Source: Marinobacter sp. AC-23
Lineage (GTDB): Bacteria > Pseudomonadota > Gammaproteobacteria > Pseudomonadales > Oleiphilaceae
Assembly (NCBI RefSeq): GCF_001858325.1
Contig: NZ_MBPP01000001.1
Span: forward strand, 62,001-126,000
Length of the DNA stretch: 64,000 bases
Direction: 5' to 3'
Shown here: piece after piece, positions 23,301 through 31,582 of the stretch
Layout: each line of letters begins with the position of its first letter
How positions within the stretch are numbered: position 1 is the first letter of the stretch
The notes under the pieces: generated by a model
What the model was told of the DNA's origin: nothing
Databases searched by the model: none
Seen by the model: only the letters and a program-made list of their open reading frames with translations
Program-made: the position numbers and the translations under genes

Positions 23301-23951
23301 ATGAGACAAATTGTACTGGATACAGAAACAACGGGTATAGATCCGGCAGAAGGTCACCGGATTATCGAGATTGGTTGCGTTGAAATGGTGGAGCGCCAGC
23401 TAACAGGGCGTAACTATCATGTTTACATCAATCCCGAGCGTGAAGTTGAAGCAGAAGCCATCACTATCCACGGGATTACCAATGAATTTCTCGTGGATAA
23501 GCCAAAATTCGCAGCCGTCGCCGATGAGTTTTTTGAATTTATAAAAGGCGCTGAGTTGGTTATTCACAACGCAGCGTTTGATATTGGTTTCATGGACACA
23601 GAGTTTGCGCGGGTTAAACCGGTACGCAAAACCGCCGACCATTGCGCAGTGGTGGATTCTCTGGCCCTTGCACGGGCAAAGCACCCAGGCCAGAAGAATA
23701 ACCTGAACGCACTGTGCAAACGCTATGGCGTGGACAACAGCAACCGAGAGCTTCACGGAGCACTTTTGGATGCGGAAATCCTGGCCGAGGTGTACTTACT
23801 GCTCACGGGTGGACAAACCGCGCTGTCACTTGATGCCGGGTCTGAAAACGGGGGCAGTTCGGGCGGCATTCGCCGATTAAGCTCCGCTCGGCCTGAGCTG
23901 GCGATTGTGAAGGCAAGCGAGGCCGAACATGAAGCCATCAGGCGTTCATGA
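23301..23951 (+). CDS. dnaQ: DNA polymerase III epsilon subunit, proofreading exonuclease
   Basis: 3'-5' exonuclease of the replicative polymerase core. ATG 23301 (MRQIVLDTETTGID) is preferred to an upstream in-frame GTG at 23292. Exo motifs are intact: ExoI VLDTETTG, ExoII VIHNAAFDIGFMDTEF, and ExoIII with His-Gly-Ala and Asp in NRELHGALLDAEILAEVYL. The C-terminal tail (about residues 165-216) is the flexible segment that binds the polymerase alpha subunit. 216 residues, slightly shorter than in E. coli. Confidence 0.96.
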   Translation: MRQIVLDTETTGIDPAEGHRIIEIGCVEMVERQLTGRNYHVYINPEREVEAEAITIHGITNEFLVDKPKFAAVADEFFEFIKGAELVIHNAAFDIGFMDTEFARVKPVRKTADHCAVVDSLALARAKHPGQKNNLNALCKRYGVDNSNRELHGALLDAEILAEVYLLLTGGQTALSLDAGSENGGSSGGIRRLSSARPELAIVKASEAEHEAIRRS

Positions 23952-24154
23952 CAGCCCTTGAAAAGAAAGCTGGAGAAACCATTTGGAGCAAGCTTGAAGG
24001 TGCAGAATGAGAACTGCGTCTGCCTGTACCAATTGTTACATTCCAGCTTTGTTGAGGCCCTTGAGTTTTATGTTATAAGTAGTGATAAGTTCGCCAGTTT
24101 TTCGTTTGCGCACTTTGGTCGGAAGGAGTGACCCGACCCATAATAAAAAAGGTT

Positions 24155-24172
24155 TGACAGATATTGTTGTCA
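24155..24172. promoter_or_regulatory. Short palindrome upstream of fimL
   Basis: TGACA and TGTCA flank an eight-base spacer in the 276-base gap between dnaQ and fimL. The left half is part of a TTGACA hexamer that could serve as a -35, although I see no good -10 at the right distance. It could be a dimer binding site, but a five-base arm can arise by chance. Confidence 0.3.
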
Positions 24173-24227
24173 GATCAGAGCTCACTAAGACGGTGCGGTA
24201 GTCTCCGCAAATTAATAGGAAGCGTTT

Positions 24228-25933
24228 ATGGTTCAATCGTCTCTGGCGACGAAATCGCAGTCGTTTGATCTGGTCAAAAGTGAAATAGAACAGACCATCA
24301 AGCAGGCAGAATCCACCTTGAGCGCTTTCAGGAAAACCGGGAGAGTGGGGAGGATCTGCAGAACTGTCTGGATTTCCTGAATCAGCTTCGCGGCATCTTT
24401 ATCCTGGTGGAACTCCGTGGCGGTACGCTGCTCTGCCAAGAAGCTGTCGCCATGGCAAATGATGTTCCGGTTGGCGCAAACGACGACAAGAACATTCTGC
24501 TCACGACCCTGAACAGTGCGCTATTTATTCTGCGCCGGTACGTAGAGTACTACCATCACCAGCGTGCGGATCACCCTGAACTGCTGCTGCCGGTTATCAA
24601 CGAACTGCGAGAAGCTCGCCGCGAAAAACCCTACCCGGAATCCTGTTTCTTCGAAGTTGACGTGAAAGACCAGCCCGATTTTAGCGCTGGCATGTCGATT
24701 CAAGCTTTCGAAGGCACCGACACTGAATACGAGATTGTTGCCCGGCGCATGCGGCTTACCTTTCAGGTAGCTCTGCTGGGTGTGCTCAGAGATCGTAACC
24801 CCATCGTTAGCCAGAAGCTTATAGGCCGTGCCGCGCGAGGTTTTGTTCGCTTGTGCCAGGGAGCACCCATGGGGCAAATGTGGTGTCTGGTCGCCACTGT
24901 CGCGGACACCATGGTAGATCGCACCATGCCTTTCACAAAGGCCCGTAAGCGCATGTTCATACGCATAGAAAAGTATGCCCGTGAAGTGGTTTACGTCGGT
25001 AAGGTGGCTACGACCAAGGATGCGCCGGATTCACTCATTCGAGACTTGGTGTACCTGGTTTATCGCAGTGGTTCGGGCAACCCTGAAGCGACCCGTGTTC
25101 TGTCTGCTTTCAAGTTGACCCCCGCTGAGTTCCCGGATTCCATCCTTGAGGCTCATGCTAGGCGTTTGTATGGCCCCGGCACGGACGTGTTGGAATCGCT
25201 TTCTGAAGCTTTGCAGGATGAGCTCAATCAACTAAAAGATAAGCTCGATATTATAGAGCGAGGGATTGAGCCAGATTTGGCAGAACTTTCCTCCATTGCG
25301 GACACGTTGGAGCGACTGGGTAATACATTGGTTATGTTGGACCTCAATCGCCTGGCAACCATAGCCCGCGAAGAGGCAGCCAGGCTCCGTACATGGGAGG
25401 CGGAATCCCGACTTCCCGGTGAGGATGAGCTTTACCGCCTTGCGGACTCGGTACTGGGTATTGAAGATGCAGTTATGCAGATTGTCAGCCGTGGTATCAC
25501 AGCAGAAACAGACGCACTGGCAGGCAGTGAGCGAAGCCGTGAAGAATCTATCTATTTCAAGGAAGCGGTTTACGTAGTAGCCGACGAGGCCCGTGGTGCA
25601 CTGACGTTAGCCAAGCGTGCCATTACGGCCTTTGTGGAGTCGGATTACGACAAACTTCACCTTGCCAACTTGCCTGCTACTTTGCACAGCATTTGGGGTG
25701 GGCTGCAGATGGTAAACGACCCTGGCGCGGCTCATGTGCTTGAGCGCGTTGCTGCATCTATCCAGGACCGTTTTCTGGATGCCCGCGAAGCGCCTGAAGC
25801 CCAGGTGCTGGAAGCATTGGCAGATGCTCTCACCTCTCTTGAATATTATATTGAAAGCATCGGTAAGCGGGAGGAGAGCAATGCTGATCTGCTCAGGCTG
25901 GCGGAATCGTCTCTGGATGATGTTGGGCTGTAA
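24228..25933 (+). CDS. fimL: FimL-like protein, homologous to the ChpA/PilL N-terminus (frameshifted)
   Basis: In Pseudomonas, FimL promotes twitching motility and raises cAMP through CyaB. It resembles the N-terminal part of the chemosensory kinase ChpA but lacks the kinase core. Here the protein of about 568 residues starts MVQSSLATKSQSFDLVKSE at ATG 24228, after AGGAAGCG. It contains a helical Hpt-like domain, and stops at SSLDDVGL before a terminator, so no CheA-type kinase follows. A missing G near 24321-24325 (TTGGAGCGC read as TTGAGCGC) shifts the frame; the remaining reading from RFQENRESGEDLQN to the end is continuous. Its position downstream of mltD-gloB-rnhA-dnaQ supports the name. 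I have not aligned it. Confidence 0.8.
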
Positions 25934-25966
25934 TAACGACCTTCCAAGTTAACTTATAGCCAATAA

Positions 25967-25992
25967 AAACCCGCGCTAGGCGCGGGTTTTTT
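25967..25992 (+). terminator. Rho-independent terminator after fimL
   Basis: Stem AAACCCGCG / CGCGGGTTT with a five-base loop, followed by a run of T. It lies between the fimL end and the convergent SCP2-domain gene. The A-run on the left may give it activity in both directions. Confidence 0.92.
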
Positions 25993-26014
25993 GTGAGCTC
26001 AACTCAGGGCAATG

Positions 26015-26329
26015 TTAGCCCATGTTGAATAGCTCACCCAGCTTGGTAGCCAGCATCATGTCGCCTTCGGCGCGGAGCTGGCCTGCCATAAAGGCTTGCA
26101 TGCCGTCAGTCTCGCCAGACACGATGCCTTCCAGAGTTTCGGCATTCATGATTAGCGTTACAGAAGGGTCAGCGTGAGCACCTTCGTTCAGCTTACAAGT
26201 GCCGTCTTTGATAACCAGGTTGTAGGTCTTGTCATCTTCGATATCGAACTGGAATACCAGATCCAGGCCTTGAGCTGCGTCTGCGTTGAAATTCTTCTCG
26301 AGCTTTTCAAAGATTTGATCTACAGACAT
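26015..26329 (-). CDS. SCP2 sterol-binding domain protein
   Basis: A 104-residue stand-alone SCP2-fold protein. It shows the family sequence LVFQFDIEDDKTYNLVIKDG followed by VTLIMNAETLEGIVSGETDG and AFMAGQLRAEGDMMLATKLGELF at the end. SCP2 domains form a hydrophobic tunnel for lipids or fatty acyl groups; the bacterial ligand is unknown. There is no signal peptide, so it is cytoplasmic. It is convergent with fimL and divergent from sohB. Confidence 0.9.
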   Translation of the reverse strand: MSVDQIFEKLEKNFNADAAQGLDLVFQFDIEDDKTYNLVIKDGTCKLNEGAHADPSVTLIMNAETLEGIVSGETDGMQAFMAGQLRAEGDMMLATKLGELFNMG

Positions 26330-26545
26330 CTTTTTTACCCTTTTAAATGGTTGTCTTGTGATGATAACGGCTTTGTGTGCCTGGCTTTGAAACCGGGGAG
26401 AGCCGACTTCGCAAATCGACTTTATGGTGAGATGTTACCCCTGTCAAGCCCGATCGAACGCTTGTTTTAATATTTTTGATCTGCTTATCACCAGAGTTTC
26501 GGTAAGCTACACTCTCGTGCTTGCTTAACTGCCTGGAGAAGCGTT

Positions 26546-27610
26546 TTGGAGTTTTTGACTGAATACGGCTTGTTTTTAGCCAAAGTAATCACCTTTGTCG
26601 TTGCAGCAGTGGTTGTTGTGTCCATTATTGTCTCTGTTGCCCGCAAAGACCGGGGCGATCATGAAGATGATGGTGAGCTGCAAATCTTTAAGCTCAATGA
26701 AAAATACCGCAAACTTCGTGAGACCATTCAGGCACGACTCATGACTGAACATGAACGTAAAGCCTGGAGCAAAGCGAAAAAGAAAGAAGACAAAGCAGAA
26801 AAGAAAGCCGGAAAAGCAAAAAAAGCGGATACCGGTGCTGTTAAAGAGGCGCCAGGCCGAATCTACGTACTGGATTTTGATGGTGACATTAAAGCCAGTG
26901 ATACAGACCCGCTTCGTCGCGCAATCTCGGCAGTACTCAGCGTTGCAGAGCCAGGCAAAGATGAAGTGGTCATTCGCCTCGAAAGTGGCGGTGGCCTTGT
27001 GCATTCCTACGGCCTTGCAGCTGCACAATTAGACCGTATCCGCAGTAAAGGCATACATCTTACGGCCTGTGTCGATAAGGTTGCTGCCAGTGGCGGGTAC
27101 ATGATGGCCTGCGTAGCGGACAAGATCATTGCCTCGCCTTTTGCGGTTCTAGGCTCTATTGGTGTTGTCGCCCAACTTCCGAATTTTCACCGCTTGCTCA
27201 AAAAGAATAACGTGGATTTTGAAATACTGACCGCCGGTGAGCACAAGCGCACCATGACAGTATTTGGTGAGAACACCGACAAAGGTCGACAGAAGTTCCT
27301 TGACGATCTGGAAGATACCCACGGCCTGTTCAAAGACTACGTAAGTGAGCGCCGTCCGGAACTTGATATTGCAGCGGTGGCTACCGGCGACATTTGGTTC
27401 GGCAAGCGGGCACTTGAGGTAAAGCTCATCGACGAGATCAAAACCTCCGACGAATATCTTATTGAAGCATGCGACAGGGCAGACGTAGTCTCTGTGTCGT
27501 TCCAACGCAAACGCACTCTCCCGGAAAAACTCGGGTTGGCAACCAGCTCCGCACTAGAGCACACCGTGTGGAAGGTTCTGAGCGCGTTCCGTAACCAAAA
27601 AATTCAGTAG
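26546..27610 (+). CDS. sohB: Inner-membrane serine protease SohB (S49 family)
   Basis: Signal-peptide-peptidase-like protease of peptidase family S49. TTG 26546 follows a GGAG at 26534-26537, and the resulting MEFLTEYGLFLAKVITF matches SohB starts. A membrane helix covers about residues 10-30. A basic Lys-rich linker follows (about 68-98). The protease core has the catalytic Ser in DKVAASGGYMMACVADKIIA (about 180-200), then FAVLGSIGVVAQLPNFHRLL and a Lys in LTAGEHKRTMTVFGENTDKG. 354 residues. acuI follows after 22 bases, possibly co-transcribed. Confidence 0.93.
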   Translation: MEFLTEYGLFLAKVITFVVAAVVVVSIIVSVARKDRGDHEDDGELQIFKLNEKYRKLRETIQARLMTEHERKAWSKAKKKEDKAEKKAGKAKKADTGAVKEAPGRIYVLDFDGDIKASDTDPLRRAISAVLSVAEPGKDEVVIRLESGGGLVHSYGLAAAQLDRIRSKGIHLTACVDKVAASGGYMMACVADKIIASPFAVLGSIGVVAQLPNFHRLLKKNNVDFEILTAGEHKRTMTVFGENTDKGRQKFLDDLEDTHGLFKDYVSERRPELDIAAVATGDIWFGKRALEVKLIDEIKTSDEYLIEACDRADVVSVSFQRKRTLPEKLGLATSSALEHTVWKVLSAFRNQKIQ

Positions 27611-27632
27611 CTAACCGCAAGCGGAGAAGATC

Positions 27633-28624
27633 ATGACCAGCACTATCGAATTCAAAGCCTGGCGTGTTGAAGAACAGGACGGCAACTTTAAAGGTGCTGA
27701 ACAGACCCTTAGCACGGCTGATCTTCCAGCGGGCGAGGTGCTGATTAAAGTCAGCCACTCGTCATTGAATTACAAAGATGCGCTTTCTGCCTCCGGCAAC
27801 AAAGGCGTAAGCCGCTCTTTCCCTCACACCCCCGGCATTGATGCAGCCGGCGAAGTGGTCGAGTCTGCCACCGGTACCCCAGCCGTTGGCAGCCAGGTTA
27901 TCGTAACCGGCTACGACTTGGGCATGAACACAGACGGCGGTTTTGGCGAATACATCCGGGTACCTGCCACCTGGTGCGTACCCATGCCCGAAGGTTGGAA
28001 TGCCAGCACTGCCATGGTCTACGGCACAGCCGGCCTCACAGCAGGTTTGTGCGTCCAAAAGCTCCTCACCATGGGGCAAGGCCAGAGCAGGGCAAGGTAG
28101 CTGTATCAGGGGCATCAGGAGCCGTTGGCAGCGTTTCCGTAGAACTTCTCGCAAAGCTGGGCTTTGAAGTGGTCGCTATTAGCGGTAAGGCGGCTGACAG
28201 CCTGAAATCCCTGGGCGCAGCTGAAGTGGTTGGCCGTGATGCGCTGGCAGAAGACAAAAAGCCGATGCTGAAGCCGGCCTTCGCTAACGCTGTAGATACA
28301 GTTGGTGGCACACCTCTGGCCGAACTGCTAAAGCAGATTCTGCCCGGCGGTTCGGTTTCCTGCTGCGGCCTGGTCGCCGGCCCACAACTCCAAACCACGG
28401 TTTTGCCGTTTATCCTGCGTGGGGTGAATCTTCTGGGTGTGGATTCGGTGGAAATCCCGCTGGCGGAGAAAGAAACCGTGTGGGATAAATTTGCAGGTGA
28501 CTGGAAGTGCCCGAAGGCTGAAGCATCTGCCAAACGAATTGGTCGCGCTGATCTTGATAGTGCACTCAAAGCATTTCTGGAAGGTGAGTCGGCTGGAAAA
28601 ATCGTTTTAGATCACGCGATCTGA
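27633..28624 (+). CDS. acuI: Acrylyl-CoA reductase AcuI / YhdH-family oxidoreductase (frameshifted)
   Basis: NADPH-dependent medium-chain reductase that removes toxic acryloyl-CoA, relevant to DMSP users. The N-terminal GroES-like domain reads HSSLNYKDALSASGNKGVS. The nucleotide-binding GASGAVGSVSVELLAKLGF is in the second half, and the zinc-binding cysteines of alcohol dehydrogenases are absent, as in this family. The first frame stops at 28100. One missing G near 28079-28081 rejoins the two halves to about 330 residues, the family length. Probably intact in the organism. Whether the substrate is acryloyl-CoA cannot be decided here. Confidence 0.86.
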
Positions 28625-28639
28625 AATACCAAAATCTGA

Positions 28640-28750
28640 GTAGCAAGAAGCAGGCAGGCAATCAAAACCGTGCGGAGCCATGGATGGCGTAGCCGAGCGT
28701 ACACGGACGTATTCACAGCGTGTTTTGATTGCCTGCCTGCTTCTTGCTAC
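28640..28750. repeat. Perfect 29-bp inverted repeat with 53-base loop
   Basis: The arms 28640-28668 (GTAGCAAGAAGCAGGCAGGC...) and 28722-28750 are exact reverse complements. The 53-base loop (28669-28721) contains smaller self-complementary pieces and the phrase CATGGATGGCGTAGCCGAGC. It lies between two convergent genes (acuI and the DUF934 gene), so it may act as a two-way terminator. Such a long perfect stem is more like an interspersed intergenic repeat element than an ordinary terminator. I saw no second copy in this window. Confidence 0.9.
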
Positions 28751-28769
28751 GTACTCCCAAGTAGTTCTC

Positions 28770-29276
28770 TTAAGACGCCCGACGCCGAAACAAAGGCAAG
28801 TCAGTATCCGTAGCCGCCTGATACCCTTGGCTGAAGAAGTTCAATGACTTTACTGCTTTGCGGATATCCTTATCAGGACGCAGCTCATATGTATCAAAGC
28901 CACAGCGCTTCATAAACTGAAGCTGATCCAGCAGCACATCGCCAATTGCTCGCAGCTCGTTTTTATAGCCGAAACGCTCCCGCAGCAACCGGGCAATGCT
29001 GTAACCGCGGCCGTCACTAAATTTCGGAAAATTCACCGCAATTAATGGCAATTCATTTACATGATTGGCCAACGTCTCAGGCTCATCATGGCTATCGAGC
29101 CACACGCCGACATTCTCATTGCCAGCATACCGCTCACGATTCGCGACCCACAGATCAGCTGGAATCAGCACCTGCCGCTGCTCAGGTATATCCAGTGGTT
29201 CGCCACTCTCGGGGCGGAAAACAACAACCCACTGGTTCTGCCGGATGCTGCCATCCTGAAAAATAATATCAGGCAT
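28770..29276 (-). CDS. DUF934 protein, sulfite-reductase partner
   Basis: A 168-residue protein of the DUF934 family, which is regularly encoded directly after cysI in pseudomonads and relatives. I start it at ATG complementary to 29274-29276 (MPDIIFQDGSIRQNQW), overlapping the end of cysI by 8 bases, which implies translational coupling. Recognisable stretches are LPLIAVNFPKFSDGRGYSIA and RAIGDVLLDQLQFMKRCGFD. The role in assimilatory sulfate reduction is inferred from conserved linkage; its biochemical function is not known to me. Confidence 0.88.
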   Translation of the reverse strand: MPDIIFQDGSIRQNQWVVVFRPESGEPLDIPEQRQVLIPADLWVANRERYAGNENVGVWLDSHDEPETLANHVNELPLIAVNFPKFSDGRGYSIARLLRERFGYKNELRAIGDVLLDQLQFMKRCGFDTYELRPDKDIRKAVKSLNFFSQGYQAATDTDLPLFRRRAS

Positions 29277-30921
29277 AAACCCGCTCCTTGAAAGGGGTAA
29301 TTCCAACACGGCGATAGGTATCCAGAAAGGACTCTTCTTCCGTGCGCGTATCCACGTAAACATCAATAATCTTTGCGATCACATCAGGCATATCATCCTG
29401 GGCAAAAGAGGGCCCCAGTATTTTCCCGATTGATGCATCGTGTTGTGATGCGCCGCCAAGGCTTACCTGATAGAACTCCTGGCCCTTTTTGTCGACGCCT
29501 AAAACACCAATATTACCCACATGGTGGTGGCCGCAGGCGTTCATGCACCCAGATATATTGAGATCGATGTTGCCCAGGTCGTACAGAAAATCGAGATCGT
29601 CAAACCTGCGTTGAATAGCTTCAGCAACGGGAATGGACTTGGCGTTGGCCAAGGCGCAGAAATCCCCGCCCGGGCAGCAGATAATGTCTGTTAGCGTGTG
29701 TAGGTTAGCCGTGCCAAAGCCCATGGGGCCAAGCTGCTGCCAAAGCTCCAGCAAACGATCCTGGCGCACATCTGCCAACACCACATTTTGATGGTGTGTT
29801 ACCCGCGCTTCGCCAAAGCTGTATTCGTCTGCCAAGTCGGCAATTTGTTCAAACTGCTGATCGGTGACATCTCCCGGAGGCGTACCGGTCTCTTTCATGG
29901 TTAGCGACACAATGGCGTAGCCAGGCTTTTTGTGGGTGTCTATGTTGTGCTGCAGCCACTTATCAAATGCACGGTTTTCGAATCTTTGTTGAGCAAGCAA
30001 CTGAGTGGCATTGTCCAGCTCTGCATAATCCGGTTCTGTAAAGTAACTCCGGATGCGCTCGATAGCCTCTGGAGTGAGCCGGGTAGGGGAATCTTTAATG
30101 TGCGCCCACTCGGATTCTACTTTTTCTGCAAAGCCTTCCGGGGTAAGAGCCTTTACCAGGATCTTAATACGGGCCTTGAACTTGTTATCACGGCGCCCGT
30201 AACGGTTATACACCCTGAGAACAGCTTCGAGGTATGTGAGTAGATCCAGTTCCGGTAGGAATTCACGGATTACGGGTGCAACCATAGGTGTGCGCCCAAG
30301 CCCGCCGCCTACGTGCACACGAAAACCCAGCTCGCCAGCGTCATTGCGGACGATCTGAAGGCCTATGTCGTGCACCTGAATGGCTGCCCTGTCTGTTTTC
30401 TCAGAGGCATTTACAGCTACTTTAAATTTGCGAGGCAGGTATGCGAATTCCGGATGAAAAGTCGACCACTGGCGAATAATTTCGCAGTAAGGGCGGGGAT
30501 CCGCAATTTCGTCGGCTTGTACACCCGCAAATTGATCTGTGGTGGTGTTTCTTATGCAGTTGCCGCTGGTCTGGTTAGCGTGCATCTCGACTTCTGCAAG
30601 CTCAGCCAGGATATCGGGAACATTTTCCACCGCGGGCCAGTTCAGTTGCACGTTCTGGCGGGTGGTGAAGTGTGCGTAGTTTTTATCGTAATCACGTGTA
30701 ATACGTGCCAGGCGGCGCAGCTGAACAGAGCGGAGCATGCCGTAAGGTACGCAGATACGCAGCATGGGTGCGAGACGCTGAATATAGAGCCCGTTCTGAA
30801 GACGCAGAGGCAAAAACTCATCTTCCTCCAGTTCGCCCGCAAGGGCTCGCTGGGTCTGGTCCCGGAATTGTGCAACCCGTTCGGCGGCCATTTTCCGGTC
30901 GTGCTCGTCGTATACGTACAT
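29269..30921 (-). CDS. cysI: Nitrite/sulfite reductase hemoprotein, CysI type
   Basis: Siroheme-[4Fe-4S] enzyme reducing sulfite to sulfide, which MetZ and the cysteine pathway use. The 550-residue protein has duplicated ferredoxin-like halves and the cluster cysteines in DIICCPGGDFCALANAKS (near residue 410) and LNISGCMNACGHHHVGN (near 455-470). An N-terminal substrate-binding Arg is in NYAHFTTRQNVQLNW. I choose ATG complementary to 30919-30921 (MYVYDEHDRKMA); the longer reading upstream is not family-like. cobA at 8.2 kb supplies the siroheme precursor. Confidence 0.92.
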   Translation of the reverse strand: MYVYDEHDRKMAAERVAQFRDQTQRALAGELEEDEFLPLRLQNGLYIQRLAPMLRICVPYGMLRSVQLRRLARITRDYDKNYAHFTTRQNVQLNWPAVENVPDILAELAEVEMHANQTSGNCIRNTTTDQFAGVQADEIADPRPYCEIIRQWSTFHPEFAYLPRKFKVAVNASEKTDRAAIQVHDIGLQIVRNDAGELGFRVHVGGGLGRTPMVAPVIREFLPELDLLTYLEAVLRVYNRYGRRDNKFKARIKILVKALTPEGFAEKVESEWAHIKDSPTRLTPEAIERIRSYFTEPDYAELDNATQLLAQQRFENRAFDKWLQHNIDTHKKPGYAIVSLTMKETGTPPGDVTDQQFEQIADLADEYSFGEARVTHHQNVVLADVRQDRLLELWQQLGPMGFGTANLHTLTDIICCPGGDFCALANAKSIPVAEAIQRRFDDLDFLYDLGNIDLNISGCMNACGHHHVGNIGVLGVDKKGQEFYQVSLGGASQHDASIGKILGPSFAQDDMPDVIAKIIDVYVDTRTEEESFLDTYRRVGITPFKERVYA

Positions 30922-31205
30922 AAAGGAAAGTCCTGGATAATAACGTCGTAACGGCATGCACCCGAAAGATTCTGGTTTTGAACTTACGGGCGCGCCCGAA
31001 AACCGGGGCCTTATATCTGAAACGAAGGATAGCACCCAGCTCTTATTCTAGAAACGACTTTTTTAAGATAAGTTTATCGACTCAGGCGATAAGGCAGTGC
31101 ATCGCAGGTTGGACGAATGTCAATTTGCTGCTTTACTGGGAGGGGTGGATACCAGTGGGACCGTTTCCCGAAATTTGGTGATTTAAACTCTAAAAGGAAA
31201 AACTA

Positions 31206-31310
31206 ATGAAAAACCTAATGCAATCAGACAGCCAGGTCGATGCCATAGCTTCGGTACTGATTATCGCTCTTGTGGTCGGATTCGCTGTGTTTTGGGTTTC
31301 TGGCCAGTAG
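31206..31310 (+). CDS. 34-residue single-pass membrane peptide
   Basis: A small open reading frame with AAAAGGAAAAACTA before ATG 31206. It encodes a polar N-terminus (MKNLMQSDSQVDAIA) and one hydrophobic helix (SVLIIALVVGFAVFWV), ending SGQ. The helix and good ribosome site suggest a real small membrane protein. It is convergent with the DUF2970 gene; the two stop codons are only a few bases apart across a palindrome. Function unknown. Confidence 0.6.
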   Translation: MKNLMQSDSQVDAIASVLIIALVVGFAVFWVSGQ

Positions 31311-31323
31311 AGTTACTGGCCAG
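31300..31323. repeat. Palindrome shared by two convergent gene ends
   Basis: CTGGCCAGT and ACTGGCCAG flank the six-base AGAGTT. The left arm encodes the last residues SGQ and stop of the small peptide. The right arm, on the other strand, encodes SGQ and stop of the DUF2970 protein. It can form a nine-base-pair stem but has no T-run on either side. Confidence 0.85.
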
Positions 31324-31549
31324 AAAGAACCGCCTGCACTATCAAAACGAGGGTGCCAATGAAAATGGCGGTAAACAGCAAGCCGCCAATAATATAAGGC
31401 AGAGGGCTGTGGCCGGAGAAATCTTCCTCGCGGCGCTTGCTGGACTGTACCCCCAAGGCGCCGGCTGCCACACTCTGCATGACTTTAAGAACGCCAGGGC
31501 CCTGAGGTTTTTTGTCCTTGTTTTTCTCCGAATCAGGCACTTGTGTCAT
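31313..31549 (-). CDS. DUF2970 family small membrane protein
   Basis: A 78-residue protein with the DUF2970 pattern: LKVMQSVAAGALGVQSSKRR and EEDFSGHSPLPYIIGGLLFT, then one membrane helix (YIIGGLLFTAIFIGTLVLIV). The N-terminal 20 residues are charged and Lys-rich. It is encoded 33 bases downstream of metH on the same strand, so it may be on the metH transcript. Function unknown. Confidence 0.88.
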   Translation of the reverse strand: MTQVPDSEKNKDKKPQGPGVLKVMQSVAAGALGVQSSKRREEDFSGHSPLPYIIGGLLFTAIFIGTLVLIVQAVLSGQ

Positions 31550-31582
31550 AAAATCTATCCTAGATGCATGTGGACTTGGCCT

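Noticed and set aside
24407-25933. Full CheA-type ChpA kinase starting at the FimL region
   Set aside because: The gene stops at 25933 before a strong terminator and the next gene runs in the opposite direction, so no kinase, CheW or receiver domain follows.
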